DNA of 32,098 nucleotides from an uncultured Lachnospiraceae bacterium (GTDB lineage Bacteria; Bacillota; Clostridia; Lachnospirales; Lachnospiraceae), in the NCBI GenBank assembly GCA_910585295.1, contig CAJUDE010000015.1, forward strand, positions 1 through 32,098, read 5' to 3'. A program made the position numbers and the translations under genes. Shown here one piece after another: positions 1 through 7,607 of the stretch (positions are counted from its first letter, which is position 1; each line of letters opens with the position of its first letter). The notes under the pieces are model-generated. The model saw nothing but the letters and a program-made list of their open reading frames with translations, made no database searches and had not been told where the DNA came from.

Positions 1-121
1 CGCCCCAAGGGGCGGGGTATTTGGTCTGCACTCCGTTTCGGTCGGCGCTGAACGTGTGCCGCTGGCACACAGCGCCCCTCGCGGCATTCGCCAAATATCC
101 GCGCGAGCGCGGCTGCTTGGC
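1..121. repeat. REP-like palindromic cluster
   Basis: Three nested hairpins are visible. CGCCCC-AA-GGGGCG (1-14) is followed by GTATTTGG (17-24). A long stem follows, GGCGCT (44-49) with AGCGCC (71-76), enclosing GTGTGCC-GCT-GGCACAC (54-70). Last is GCCAA (90-94) / TTGGC (117-121) around CCGCGC-GA-GCGCGG (99-112). CCAAATAT at 91-98 is the inverse of the TATTTGG tag at 18-24, so two REP-like units face each other, as in a bacterial interspersed mosaic element. A close inverted copy of 90-121 lies at 31815-31846. No coding potential seen. Confidence 0.6.
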
Positions 122-487
122 TCATTGCTCGCGGGAATAAATCAAAGCTACTTGCCTATCTGCCATGCAGGCAGCGTACCAGTGGCAAGATATCTGGCGT
201 TTTAGAAAAGAGGAGCCGGCGCGATTGTCTGCACCGGCTTTCATATGAAAAAGATTTATATAAAAAAGTGAGGATACACTAATCTGTCGGGAGGAACCTT
301 GCCCTTCGGCAAGGCTATGAAAAAGAATTTATTCAATAAATAATGTTGTTTTCGATGATGTTAGTATATCTGTAAAATGTGACTTTGATGTGTTCATAAT
401 ATGAGAATTATGTAAAAAATATATGAACAAAATTTTACTGTTACAAGATAGGGGTAAGAGGGGTACAACGGGATAAGGAGGATGCTG
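122..487. other. intergenic region before the first gene
   Basis: No gene is seen. AGCCGG (214-219) and CCGGCT (234-239) could form a weak stem that ends an upstream transcript. CCTTGCC-CTTC-GGCAAGG (297-314) is a perfect hairpin without a following T-run. A weak promoter candidate is TTGATG (385-390), 18-nt spacer, TATGTA (409-414), overlapped by the small palindrome CATAAT-N6-ATTATG (395-412). AAGGAGG at 475-481 is the ribosome site of the next gene. Confidence 0.4.
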
Positions 488-1816
488 GTGGCAAAAGTAA
501 TAGAAAGTTTGAAGAGGAATTATCCATTTCTGGCTGCAGTTTTGGTGATTGCCATATGGCATACCCAGATGGAATTGAACCATGATGGCATCTGGTTTCG
601 GATGCAGTTAGACTTAATGTCTTATGCAGAGTTTATTGCGGAACGGTATCAGGGGTGGTCGTCAAGGGTTTTTGTGGAAACCGGGCTGCTGTTTTTTTCG
701 AGGCATATGGCGGCATGGAGGGTGGTTGACACAGCCATGTGGGGCTTCCTTCTTTATGGCCTTGTAAAATTTTTAGATGATAAATATTCGGCGCCTTATG
801 CAGGGGTGGTATGCCTGCTGTTTGCCTGCTATCAGGTTGTAGATTTAAACAGTGCAGGGTGGATTGCCTCTATCATGAATTATCTGTGGCCTTTTACATG
901 TTTTTGCGGGCTGCTGCTCATATTAAAAAAATTGTTTCAAGGGCAGGGGATAAAATGGCAAGAGGGTGCTTTGGGCATGGCTTTGGCGCTTTTAGCATGC
1001 AACCATGAGCAAATTGCGGCGGCGGCCCTTGGAGGGCTGGCATGCTGCATTGCATACCTAATATGGAAGAAGCGGGAGGTCAGTAAATGGCTGTGGGTTT
1101 ATTCCATTGAGGTTGTGGCCAGCCTGATTTTTATTCTGACATGCCCTGGAAATAAGGTTCGTAAAGCAGCAGAGATATCACTGTATTTTGAGGAGTTTCC
1201 AGAGCTTACGCTATGGAATAAACTGGATATGGGGGTGACGTCCCTTTGCCATTATTGCCTGTTTGAGAAAAATTATATATTCTTGATTTTCTTACTGCTG
1301 CTTTGTATTGCAGTATGGAAAGGGCATGCGGCAATGTGGAAAAAATGTGCTGCGTTTATCCTGCCCATAGGCGGCTGGCTGTTTGGGTATCTTTTAAGGT
1401 TTGTAAAGGCTATAATTCCTGGAATCAGTAATTTGGGGAACCCAGTAGGGAAGTCTGGGACATATAGCCCAGGGAACCCATGGTCAGTGGCAACGCTTAT
1501 ATTTTATGCTTTGATTTTTATAACAGTGCTGTGGGAGCTGCTTTTGATATTAAAAGAGGATGAGGCAAGCGGGATTGGGCTGTTGGCAGTTCTGGGCATC
1601 GGCTTTGGGACAAGGTTTATGATGTGCTTTTCCCCGTCTATCTGGTCTTCTGGCAACCGTACGTTTATGTTTTGGCAGATGGCGCTTATTATCGCTTCGG
1701 GATATCTTTGGAAGCATTACCTGAATAGTTCTGACAGAAAAAAGATGGCGGTTGTGGTGGTTCTGTTAGCGGCAATTTCTTTAAGGGCAAATACCAGAAG
1801 TGTATTCTTGTCATAG
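488..1816 (+). CDS. polytopic membrane protein, DUF6056-like, envelope glycosylation
   Basis: About 442 residues with some ten hydrophobic segments. The N-terminal helix follows a short basic start (KVIESLKRNYPFLAAVLVIA). The NYLWP and NHEQ motifs and polar loops between helices resemble the DUF6056 / GtrII-like membrane glucosyltransferase group; this assignment is from memory. An ATG at 482 touches the AAGGAGG at 475-481, leaving no spacing; the in-frame GTG at 488 has 6 nt, so I use GTG. The next gene encodes a GtrB-type enzyme that makes lipid-linked sugar. A reasonable role is therefore transfer of a lipid-linked sugar outside the membrane. Catalytic residues were not identified. Confidence 0.6.
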   Translation: MAKVIESLKRNYPFLAAVLVIAIWHTQMELNHDGIWFRMQLDLMSYAEFIAERYQGWSSRVFVETGLLFFSRHMAAWRVVDTAMWGFLLYGLVKFLDDKYSAPYAGVVCLLFACYQVVDLNSAGWIASIMNYLWPFTCFCGLLLILKKLFQGQGIKWQEGALGMALALLACNHEQIAAAALGGLACCIAYLIWKKREVSKWLWVYSIEVVASLIFILTCPGNKVRKAAEISLYFEEFPELTLWNKLDMGVTSLCHYCLFEKNYIFLIFLLLLCIAVWKGHAAMWKKCAAFILPIGGWLFGYLLRFVKAIIPGISNLGNPVGKSGTYSPGNPWSVATLIFYALIFITVLWELLLILKEDEASGIGLLAVLGIGFGTRFMMCFSPSIWSSGNRTFMFWQMALIIASGYLWKHYLNSSDRKKMAVVVVLLAAISLRANTRSVFLS

Positions 1817-1863
1817 CCCGAAATTGGTAAGTTAGGGAAAAATGGATGGTAGGAAGGTATTTT

Positions 1864-2814
1864 ATGAAAAAAATTAGTTTGATCGTCCCATGTTATAATG
1901 AGGAAACCTGCCTCCCAGCTTTTGACAGGGAAATTTCAAAAGTAGTGGAGGGGATGCAGGGATATGAGTTTGAGATACTATATGTAAATGATGGGTCAAA
2001 AGATAATACGTTAAAGGAGATTCGCCAGATTTCCGAGAGGCGGGGGTATGTCCGTTACCTTTCCTTCTCTAGGAATTTTGGGAAAGAAGCTGCTATGTAC
2101 GCTGGGTTTTGCAATGCCACAGGGGATTATGTGGCGGTGATGGATGCAGATTTGCAGGATCCGCCTGGGCTGCTCCCAGACATGGTGAAAATATTGGAAG
2201 AAGGGGAGTATGACAGTGTTGCCACAAGGAGGGTAAACCGTGCTGGCGAGCCTCCCATACGCTCTTTTTTTGCAAAGATGTTTTATAAACTGATTAATAA
2301 AATATCAGACGCCGATATTGTGGATGGGGCAAGGGATTACCGTTTGATGAAACGGGAAATGGTGGACGTTATTGTCGCGATGGGGGAGAGGAACCGCTTT
2401 TCCAAAGGAATTTTCGGCTGGATTGGATTCCGTACCTATTGGTATGCGTTTGAAAATGTGGAGCGGGCGGCTGGGGAAACCAAGTGGAGCTTTTGGAAGC
2501 TGCTGAAATATTCCATTGACGGGATTGTCAGCTTTTCCCAAGCGCCTTTAAATATTGCTTCTTGGATTGGGGTGCTTTGCACAGGAATTTCTGCCATAGC
2601 GATTATTTTTATCATAGTAAGGAAATTAATATTTGGGGATGATGTGCAAGGATGGGCCTCGAATATGTGTGTGATGATTTTTATTGGCGGGGTGCAGCTA
2701 TTTTGCCTTGGCGTGATTGGGCAGTACCTGGGCAAAACATATGCGGAGACCAAAAAAAGGCCTCATTATATTGTCAGTGAATGCAGTGACAGTCAGATAA
2801 AAAAAATAGGATAA
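1864..2814 (+). CDS. GtrB/DPM1-type family 2 glycosyltransferase with two C-terminal helices
   Basis: A 316-residue enzyme expected to move a sugar from a nucleotide donor to polyprenyl phosphate on the inner face of the membrane. The GT-A domain starts at once (MKKISLIVPCYNEE), with NDGSKDNT near residue 50, DADLQDPP near 95 (the metal-binding DxD) and a SFSRNFGKEAA stretch typical of GtrB/ArnC-like proteins. Two membrane helices lie at the C terminus (SWIGVLCTGISAIAIIFIIV and a VMIFIGGVQLFCLGVIG segment), followed by the usual YLGKTYAETKKRP tail. An ATG at 1846 is in frame, but AGGAAGG at 1851-1857 sits 6 nt before 1864, which decides the start. It is probably co-transcribed with the membrane protein upstream and the GT2 downstream. 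Confidence 0.85.
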   Translation: MKKISLIVPCYNEETCLPAFDREISKVVEGMQGYEFEILYVNDGSKDNTLKEIRQISERRGYVRYLSFSRNFGKEAAMYAGFCNATGDYVAVMDADLQDPPGLLPDMVKILEEGEYDSVATRRVNRAGEPPIRSFFAKMFYKLINKISDADIVDGARDYRLMKREMVDVIVAMGERNRFSKGIFGWIGFRTYWYAFENVERAAGETKWSFWKLLKYSIDGIVSFSQAPLNIASWIGVLCTGISAIAIIFIIVRKLIFGDDVQGWASNMCVMIFIGGVQLFCLGVIGQYLGKTYAETKKRPHYIVSECSDSQIKKIG

Positions 2815-2838
2815 AGCCTGTAGAAAAGGAGAAAGTGA

Positions 2839-3855
2839 ATGAAATTATTGTCAATCGTGATCCCAAGTTACAATTCAGAGGATTATATAGAGCATTGCGT
2901 AGAATCTTTGCTGGTTGGTGGGGAAGATGTGGAGATTATTATTGTGGACGACGGGTCTGTAGACCGTACTGGGGAAATTGCGGACGCATATGCGGCAAGG
3001 TACCCTTCGATTATCCGGGCGGTGCATCAGGAGAACGGCGGGCATGGGGAAGCGGTGAATGCCGGGATACGCAATGCCTCCGGCCTGTACTTTAAGGTGG
3101 TGGATAGCGATGATTGGGTAGATGGGGAAGCCTACCATCAGGTGCTTGCCACCTTAAAGGAACTCTCTGGCGGCAATACTGTCCTGGATATGCTTATCAG
3201 TAATTTTGTTTATGAAAAAGAAGGGGCAAAGCGGAAAAAAGTCATGAAGTACACAGGGACTTTGCCAGAAAACAGAATTTTTGGCTGGAACGATGCGAAG
3301 CATTTTCGGAAAGGCCAGTATATCTTGATGCATTCGGTCATCTACCGTACCCAATTATTGCGGGAATGTGGGTTGGAGCTGCCCAAGCATACCTTTTATG
3401 TAGATAACCTTTTTGTGTATGTGCCTTTGCCCCATGTGAAAAATATGTATTATCTGAATGTTGACTTTTACCGCTATTTTATAGGCAGGGATGACCAGTC
3501 TGTCAATGAAAAGGTAATGATTCAAAGGATAGACCAGCAGATTAAGGTAAATAAAATGATGGTAGAGGCTGTGGACTTATGGAAGCTGCCAAACCGCAGG
3601 CTTCGGAAATATATGTTTAATTATCTGGAAATTATTACCGTGGTTTCCACGATTATGCTGATACGTTCTGGCACCAGGGAAAACCTGGAAAAGAAAAGGG
3701 AGCTGTGGAAATACCTGAAAGAATATGATATCCGCCTGTTCTGGCATTTGCGGAATGGGATTATGGGACAGGCTATGAATTTGCCGGGAAAAGGGGGGCG
3801 CAAGATTTCTGTTGCGGCTTATAAGATATCCCAGAAGGTAGTTGGGTTCAATTAA
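2839..3855 (+). CDS. family 2 glycosyltransferase (EpsJ-like)
   Basis: A 338-residue soluble GT-A enzyme that likely adds a sugar during surface polysaccharide or glycolipid synthesis. Visible motifs are IVIPSYNSEDY at the start, IIIVDDGSVD near residue 35, HQENGGHG near 63 and VVDSDDW near 88 (the DxD). There are no obvious membrane helices. AAGGAG lies just upstream (2826-2831). It follows the GtrB-type gene by 24 nt, so the three genes 488-3855 read as one operon. It is homologous over its whole length to 8396-9418; the shared LPKHTFYVDN and DQSVNEKV blocks are nearly identical, and overall identity by eye is about half. Acceptor and donor cannot be told from the sequence. Confidence 0.85.
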   Translation: MKLLSIVIPSYNSEDYIEHCVESLLVGGEDVEIIIVDDGSVDRTGEIADAYAARYPSIIRAVHQENGGHGEAVNAGIRNASGLYFKVVDSDDWVDGEAYHQVLATLKELSGGNTVLDMLISNFVYEKEGAKRKKVMKYTGTLPENRIFGWNDAKHFRKGQYILMHSVIYRTQLLRECGLELPKHTFYVDNLFVYVPLPHVKNMYYLNVDFYRYFIGRDDQSVNEKVMIQRIDQQIKVNKMMVEAVDLWKLPNRRLRKYMFNYLEIITVVSTIMLIRSGTRENLEKKRELWKYLKEYDIRLFWHLRNGIMGQAMNLPGKGGRKISVAAYKISQKVVGFN

Positions 3856-3887
3856 GGTAAGGCTGCATAGTAGGGAGAATGTTTTTC

Positions 3888-3916
3888 TTGACAATCGGCA
3901 GGATATTGATTATAAT
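3888..3916 (+). promoter_or_regulatory. perfect-consensus sigma-A promoter
   Basis: TTGACA (3888-3893), exactly 17 nt, then TATAAT (3911-3916). Both hexamers match the consensus in all six positions. No gene starts directly downstream; the first feature met by a transcript is the strong hairpin at 3935-3994. Confidence 0.75.
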
Positions 3917-3922
3917 TTCAAC

Positions 3923-3994
3923 CAGAGTGTGAGCAAAAGACCACACGAAGGGGTACACCACCATGGGTGTAATTCTTTCGTAGTGGTCTTTTTT
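3923..3994 (+). ncRNA. candidate small RNA or attenuated leader
   Basis: Inferred from the consensus promoter at 3888-3916, with initiation expected near 3923, and the terminator ending near 3994. The product would be about 70 nt: a short single-stranded 5' part and one long hairpin. It could be an independent small RNA, or a leader whose read-through feeds thiS at 4092. No known RNA family was recognised, and no TPP-riboswitch elements are present. Confidence 0.4.
3935..3994 (+). terminator. strong intrinsic terminator
   Basis: AAAAGACCAC (3935-3944) pairs with GTGGTCTTTT (3983-3992). The stem continues with ACGAA against TTCGT with one bulge, and an apical stem TACACC / GGTGTA is present. 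It is followed by a T-run (3989-3994). It also serves as the first terminator after the GT2 gene ending at 3855. Confidence 0.8.
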
Positions 3995-4028
3995 ATTTTA
4001 TAGGAAATTCCTTCGGATTCCCTATAAA
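3993..4028. repeat. partial copy of structured repeat (hairpin I, short loop)
   Basis: 36 nt identical to 31930-31965. The arms TATAGGAAAT and ATTCCCTATA form a near-perfect palindrome with one mismatch and a short TTCGG-containing loop. The second and third hairpins of the full element (see 31930-32062) are missing here; thiS begins 63 nt later. Confidence 0.7.
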
Positions 4029-4091
4029 TTTTAATCATTTGGCAGTTTCGCAATTACCTAAACTTAATTTAACTAGAAAGGGGCAATTTTT

Positions 4092-4286
4092 ATGACAATC
4101 AATGGAACTAATAAAGCGCTTTCAGAACAAATCGCCTTATCGGAGCTTCTGTGCCAGGAAGGGTTCCAGGCAGGGAAGGTTGCGGTGGAGCTGAACGGGG
4201 AGGTAGTGCCTAAAACGGCATATGGAACCACGCTGATTTCTGAGTCGGACAAGCTGGAAGTGGTAAGTTTTGTCGGGGGCGGCTGA
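4092..4286 (+). CDS. thiS: ThiS sulfur-carrier protein
   Basis: A 64-residue ubiquitin-fold carrier. The C terminus ends in VGGG, giving the free Gly-Gly that is adenylated by ThiF and converted to a thiocarboxylate, the sulfur donor for thiazole formation by ThiG. Length is typical. Ribosome site GAAAGGGG lies about 8 nt before the ATG. The stop codon shares its last base with the first base of thiF (TGATG at 4284-4288), so translation is probably coupled. A weak promoter candidate is TTGGCA (4039-4044) with CTTAAT 18 nt on. No TPP riboswitch is visible upstream although this is the first gene of a thiamine operon. Confidence 0.93.
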   Translation: MTINGTNKALSEQIALSELLCQEGFQAGKVAVELNGEVVPKTAYGTTLISESDKLEVVSFVGGG

Positions 4287-4960
4287 TGTCAGGGGGCTAT
4301 AGGGGGATGGGCAAAGCTTTGGAAAGGAAAATCAGCAGGGAACAGATAGAAGAAGCTTTGAGGAAGCGTTATTCCCCATGGATGTATGAAAAAATTGCCA
4401 ATGGCTCTGTGGCCGTTGCAGGGCTTGGGGGGCTTGGTTCCCAGATTGCCCTAATGCTGGCAAGGACAGGGGTCGGGGAGCTGTTTTTGGTGGATTTTGA
4501 CCGGGTGGAGCTGAGCAATTTAAACCGTCAAGCCTATGGGCTTTCCCATTTGGGGCAGCCAAAGACGTTGGCCTTAGCGGGGATGCTGCAAAATATTAAT
4601 CCATATCTGAATGTCAAGGTAATGGAGGGCAAGGTGACAGCAGAGAATGCAGGGGAATTATTTTGCAGTTACCCTATTGTATGTGAGGCGTTTGACAAGC
4701 CGGCAGAAAAGGCAATGCTGGTGAATGCTGTTTTGGAACAATGCCCCAAAACAATTGTGGTTTCTGGCAACGGCATGGCAGGCTATGGTTCGTCCAATAA
4801 GATAATAACACAAAAAAAGATGGGGCGGCTGTATGTCTGTGGGGACGGGGAAACGGAGGTTGGCGCTGGCACATGCCTGGTATCCCCGCGGGTGATGGCA
4901 TGCGCGGCGCACCAGGCAAATATGGCTGTCCGGCTGCTGCTGGGGGAAGATGGAGTTTAA
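4286..4960 (+). CDS. thiF: ThiF-like adenylyltransferase (short, family 2 type)
   Basis: A 224-residue E1-like enzyme that activates the ThiS C terminus with ATP. The nucleotide-binding loop GLGGLG is at residues 46-51, followed by LVDFDRVELSNLNRQ, the classical ThiF/MoeB ATP and metal site. It is shorter than E. coli ThiF and shows none of the paired CxxC zinc ligands, which fits the short 'ThiF family 2' found in Clostridia. Cysteines remain near the C terminus (YVCGDGE and GTCLV), but no catalytic assignment is safe. It overlaps thiS by 1 nt; thiG follows with a gap of 28 nt. Confidence 0.9.
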   Translation: MSGGYRGMGKALERKISREQIEEALRKRYSPWMYEKIANGSVAVAGLGGLGSQIALMLARTGVGELFLVDFDRVELSNLNRQAYGLSHLGQPKTLALAGMLQNINPYLNVKVMEGKVTAENAGELFCSYPIVCEAFDKPAEKAMLVNAVLEQCPKTIVVSGNGMAGYGSSNKIITQKKMGRLYVCGDGETEVGAGTCLVSPRVMACAAHQANMAVRLLLGEDGV

Positions 4961-4988
4961 CCAAATCAAAAGGATCCAGGAGGAAAAT

Positions 4989-5780
4989 ATGAGAGAGGAT
5001 AAGTTGGTATTAGGTGGGCAGGAATTCAACTCAAGGTTTATTTTAGGCTCGGGGAAGTATAATGTGGAACTGATCCAAGCGGCTGTGGAGCAGGCGGGGG
5101 CGGAGATTATCACGTTGGCAGTGCGGCGGGCAAATTCCGGTGGGGAGGGGAATATTTTAGATTACCTGCCAGAAGGGATTACGCTGCTCCCTAATACTTC
5201 TGGCGCAAGGAATGCAGAGGAAGCCGTAAGGATAGCAAGGCTTTCTAGGGAACTGGGGTGCGGGGACTTTGTGAAAGTTGAGGTTATGCGGGATTTTAAA
5301 TACTTGCTTCCAGACAACCAGGAGACCGTAAAGGCAACGGATTTATTGGTAAAAGAAGGGTTTGTGGTGCTTCCCTATATGTATCCTGACTTAAATACTG
5401 CAAGGGATTTGCAGCGGGCAGGGGCGGCGGCAGTGATGCCTTTGGCGGCGCCTATTGGCTCTAACAAAGGGCTTGCCACCAAAGAATTTATCCAGATTTT
5501 AATTGACGAGATCGATTTGCCTATTATTGTGGACGCAGGGATTGGAAGGCCGTCCCAGGCTTGTGAAGTGATGGAGATGGGCGCTGCGGCAGTTATGGCA
5601 AACACGGGCATTGCCACAGCGGGGGATATCCCCACGATGGCCTCTGCTTTTTGCAAAGCCATAGAAGCAGGGCGGGAAGCATACCTTTCCGGGCTGGGGC
5701 GGGTGCGCCGGGCTGGCGGGGAACCATCTTCCCCTTTGACAGGGTTTCTACGGGATGAAGGGGAGAAAGGCTGTTTATAA
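4989..5780 (+). CDS. thiG: thiazole synthase ThiG
   Basis: 263 residues, TIM-barrel enzyme joining 1-deoxyxylulose 5-phosphate, dehydroglycine and ThiS thiocarboxylate into thiazole phosphate carboxylate. The FILGSGKY start and FVKVEV block are typical. The imine-forming lysine is residue 96 when counted from ATG 4989, matching my recollection of the B. subtilis numbering. The phosphate-binding stretches PIGSNKG and DAGIGRPS are intact. An in-frame ATG at 4950 lies inside thiF and would add 13 residues; AGGAGG at 4978-4983 with 5-nt spacing supports 4989. The tail (RRAGGEPSSPLTGFL) is usual for the family. Confidence 0.95.
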   Translation: MREDKLVLGGQEFNSRFILGSGKYNVELIQAAVEQAGAEIITLAVRRANSGGEGNILDYLPEGITLLPNTSGARNAEEAVRIARLSRELGCGDFVKVEVMRDFKYLLPDNQETVKATDLLVKEGFVVLPYMYPDLNTARDLQRAGAAAVMPLAAPIGSNKGLATKEFIQILIDEIDLPIIVDAGIGRPSQACEVMEMGAAAVMANTGIATAGDIPTMASAFCKAIEAGREAYLSGLGRVRRAGGEPSSPLTGFLRDEGEKGCL

Positions 5781-5811
5781 AATTTTGAATTTCTAGGGAA
5801 AGGAAGGCGTT

Positions 5812-7011
5812 ATGGGACAAACTAACCAAGGCAAGGCCAATCCTATGGAATATATGGAAGGGATGGAGCGGATAGATTCAGATATTTTAGATAAAGTGAT
5901 GGCTGCCAGGGATTCTTATCAGCCAACGCGTTATACGGCGCAGGATGTCAAAAAGGCGCTGCAGGCGGACCGCAGGGGCATGGAGGATTTTGCCGCGCTG
6001 CTGTCTCCGGCAGCGGAGCCATACTTAGAGGATATGGCAAGGGAGGCGCAAAGAGAGACAAGGAAACATTTTGGTAATTCAGTGTATCTGTTTACGCCTA
6101 TATACATATCTAATTTTTGTGAGAACCATTGTGTCTATTGTGGGTTCAATTGCCATAACCGGATTCACAGGAGGAAGCTGGGGCAGGAAGAAATAGAGAT
6201 GGAAATGGATGCAATTGCCAAGACAGGTTTGGAGGAAATCCTGATACTGACCGGGGAGAGCCGCCAGCAGTCGGATGTGGGATATATAGGGGAAGCCTGT
6301 AAAATTGCCAGAAAATATTTTAAGATGGTGGGCATTGAGGTATATCCCATGGATACTGGTGGCTATAGGTACCTGAAAGGGTGCGGCGCAGATTATGTGA
6401 CGGTGTTCCAGGAAACTTATAGCCCGGATGCTTATGGTCAGCTACACCTAAAAGGGCAAAAAAGGTGCTTCCCTTATAGGTTCCATGCCCAGGAGCGGGC
6501 ATTGCTGGGCGGCATGCGCGGCGTGGCGTTTGCAGCGTTGCTAGGGCTTTCGGACTTTCGCCTGGATGCGTTTTCCACAGGGATGCATGCATATTTTATC
6601 CAACGGAAATACCCTTCTGCAGAAATTTCTTTTTCCTGCCCCAGGCTTTGCCCTGTCGCTGGTTTGCCAGAGGAAGGGGCAAGTGGGGCGGCGCCAAAAT
6701 GGGAAGCTATGGAAGAAGTGGCGGAACGTGGGTTATTTCAGGTTATGTGCGCATACCGGTTATTTATGCCATTTGCCGGCATAACAATTTCCACAAGGGA
6801 ACGGGCGCAGTTTAGGAACCATGTAGTCGGCATGGCCGCCACAAAAATTTCTGCCGGGGTCAGCACAGGGGTTGGAAAGCATTCAGAAAAAGTGGGAGGG
6901 CAGGGGGACAGCCAGTTTGAAATCGCTGATAAACGGAATGTGCATGAGATAGTTGCTGCGATAAAAGGCCATGGGCTGCAGCCTGTGATGAATGATTATG
7001 TGTACCTTTAA
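5812..7011 (+). CDS. thiH: 2-iminoacetate synthase ThiH (radical SAM)
   Basis: 399 residues. It cleaves tyrosine to dehydroglycine and p-cresol using S-adenosylmethionine and a 4Fe-4S cluster, supplying the C2-N unit for ThiG. The cluster motif CENHCVYC gives Cys103, Cys107 and Cys110 in the CxxxCxxC spacing. ILTGE near residue 144 and the C-terminal BATS-like half (STGVGKHSEKVGGQGDSQF) are present. ThiH rather than the oxygen-dependent ThiO marks an anaerobic route. Ribosome site AAAGGAAGG precedes the ATG. The next gene starts inside its last codons. Length is slightly above the usual 370-380 because of a longer N terminus. Confidence 0.94.
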   Translation: MGQTNQGKANPMEYMEGMERIDSDILDKVMAARDSYQPTRYTAQDVKKALQADRRGMEDFAALLSPAAEPYLEDMAREAQRETRKHFGNSVYLFTPIYISNFCENHCVYCGFNCHNRIHRRKLGQEEIEMEMDAIAKTGLEEILILTGESRQQSDVGYIGEACKIARKYFKMVGIEVYPMDTGGYRYLKGCGADYVTVFQETYSPDAYGQLHLKGQKRCFPYRFHAQERALLGGMRGVAFAALLGLSDFRLDAFSTGMHAYFIQRKYPSAEISFSCPRLCPVAGLPEEGASGAAPKWEAMEEVAERGLFQVMCAYRLFMPFAGITISTRERAQFRNHVVGMAATKISAGVSTGVGKHSEKVGGQGDSQFEIADKRNVHEIVAAIKGHGLQPVMNDYVYL

Positions 7012-7600
7012 ACTGGCGGCTGTTTCTAATTGGGGGCTGTACCAGGGCTGCCACATGGATGCAGGGCAGGAAGGGTATGCAAAGTACCTGGCAGGGCTTT
7101 TAGACCCTGGAAAAGATATGCCCTATAAGCCAAGCTTATTAATTGTCCGGGAGAAAAACCTTCCAGAAGAAAAGTATCTGCAGCTATTCCAGATGGTATG
7201 GGAACAATGTAAGGGGTTTCCAGCCATGTTAATTCCCCACACATATGTTAAGGCGGCAAGGCAGGCAGGATGCGGCTGCATACACCTGCCCTTCCCGTTG
7301 TTTGTAAAATATCGAAAGCCAGAGGGGATAGGGCAGGTTGGCGTTTCCATACATTCCCTAAAGGAGGCGAAGCAGGCGGAAAGCCTCGGAGCCACTTACC
7401 TGACTGCCGGGCATATTTTCCAAACAGATTGTAAAATGGGCGTTCCACCCAGGGGGATAAAGTTCCTAGAAGAAATCTGCGGGAATGTTTCTATACCAGT
7501 GCTTGCCATTGGAGGGATAAATCCTGGCAACCTGCACCAGGTACGGGATGCAAAAGCTGCCGGGGCATGCATGATGTCAGAATATATGGAAAGGCGATAG
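6992..7600 (+). CDS. tenI: TenI/ThiE-like protein, probable thiazole tautomerase
   Basis: 202 residues, the TIM-barrel family shared by thiamine-phosphate synthase (ThiE) and TenI. GVSIHSLKEAKQAE and LAIGGINPGN are family hallmarks. The AGHIFQTDCK block, with His141, looks like TenI, where a histidine at this place catalyses thiazole tautomerisation. The Asn-Asp that binds Mg-pyrophosphate in ThiE is replaced (MLIPHTYVKAA). I therefore favour TenI over ThiE, though automatic annotation would probably say ThiE. The start overlaps thiH by 20 nt (ATG 6992) or 14 nt (ATG 6998). A small stem (7593-7600 with 7608-7615) lies between it and the convergent neighbour. Confidence 0.75.
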   Translation: MIMCTFKLAAVSNWGLYQGCHMDAGQEGYAKYLAGLLDPGKDMPYKPSLLIVREKNLPEEKYLQLFQMVWEQCKGFPAMLIPHTYVKAARQAGCGCIHLPFPLFVKYRKPEGIGQVGVSIHSLKEAKQAESLGATYLTAGHIFQTDCKMGVPPRGIKFLEEICGNVSIPVLAIGGINPGNLHQVRDAKAAGACMMSEYMERR

Positions 7601-7607
7601 GGAACGG

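Noticed and set aside
3963..3983. Six-codon frame ATG to TAG inside the 3935-3994 hairpin as a leader peptide
   Set aside because: It lies in the paired part of the stem, the ribosome site is weak, and the length is easily met by chance.
3856..4091. TPP riboswitch before thiS
   Set aside because: The conserved CTGAGA and the later ACC...GGATAATGCC-type elements are absent; only a promoter, terminator and palindromic repeat are seen.
4658..5113. 151-residue minus-strand open frame
   Set aside because: Antisense to thiF and thiG, both clearly real; no ribosome site or recognisable motif.
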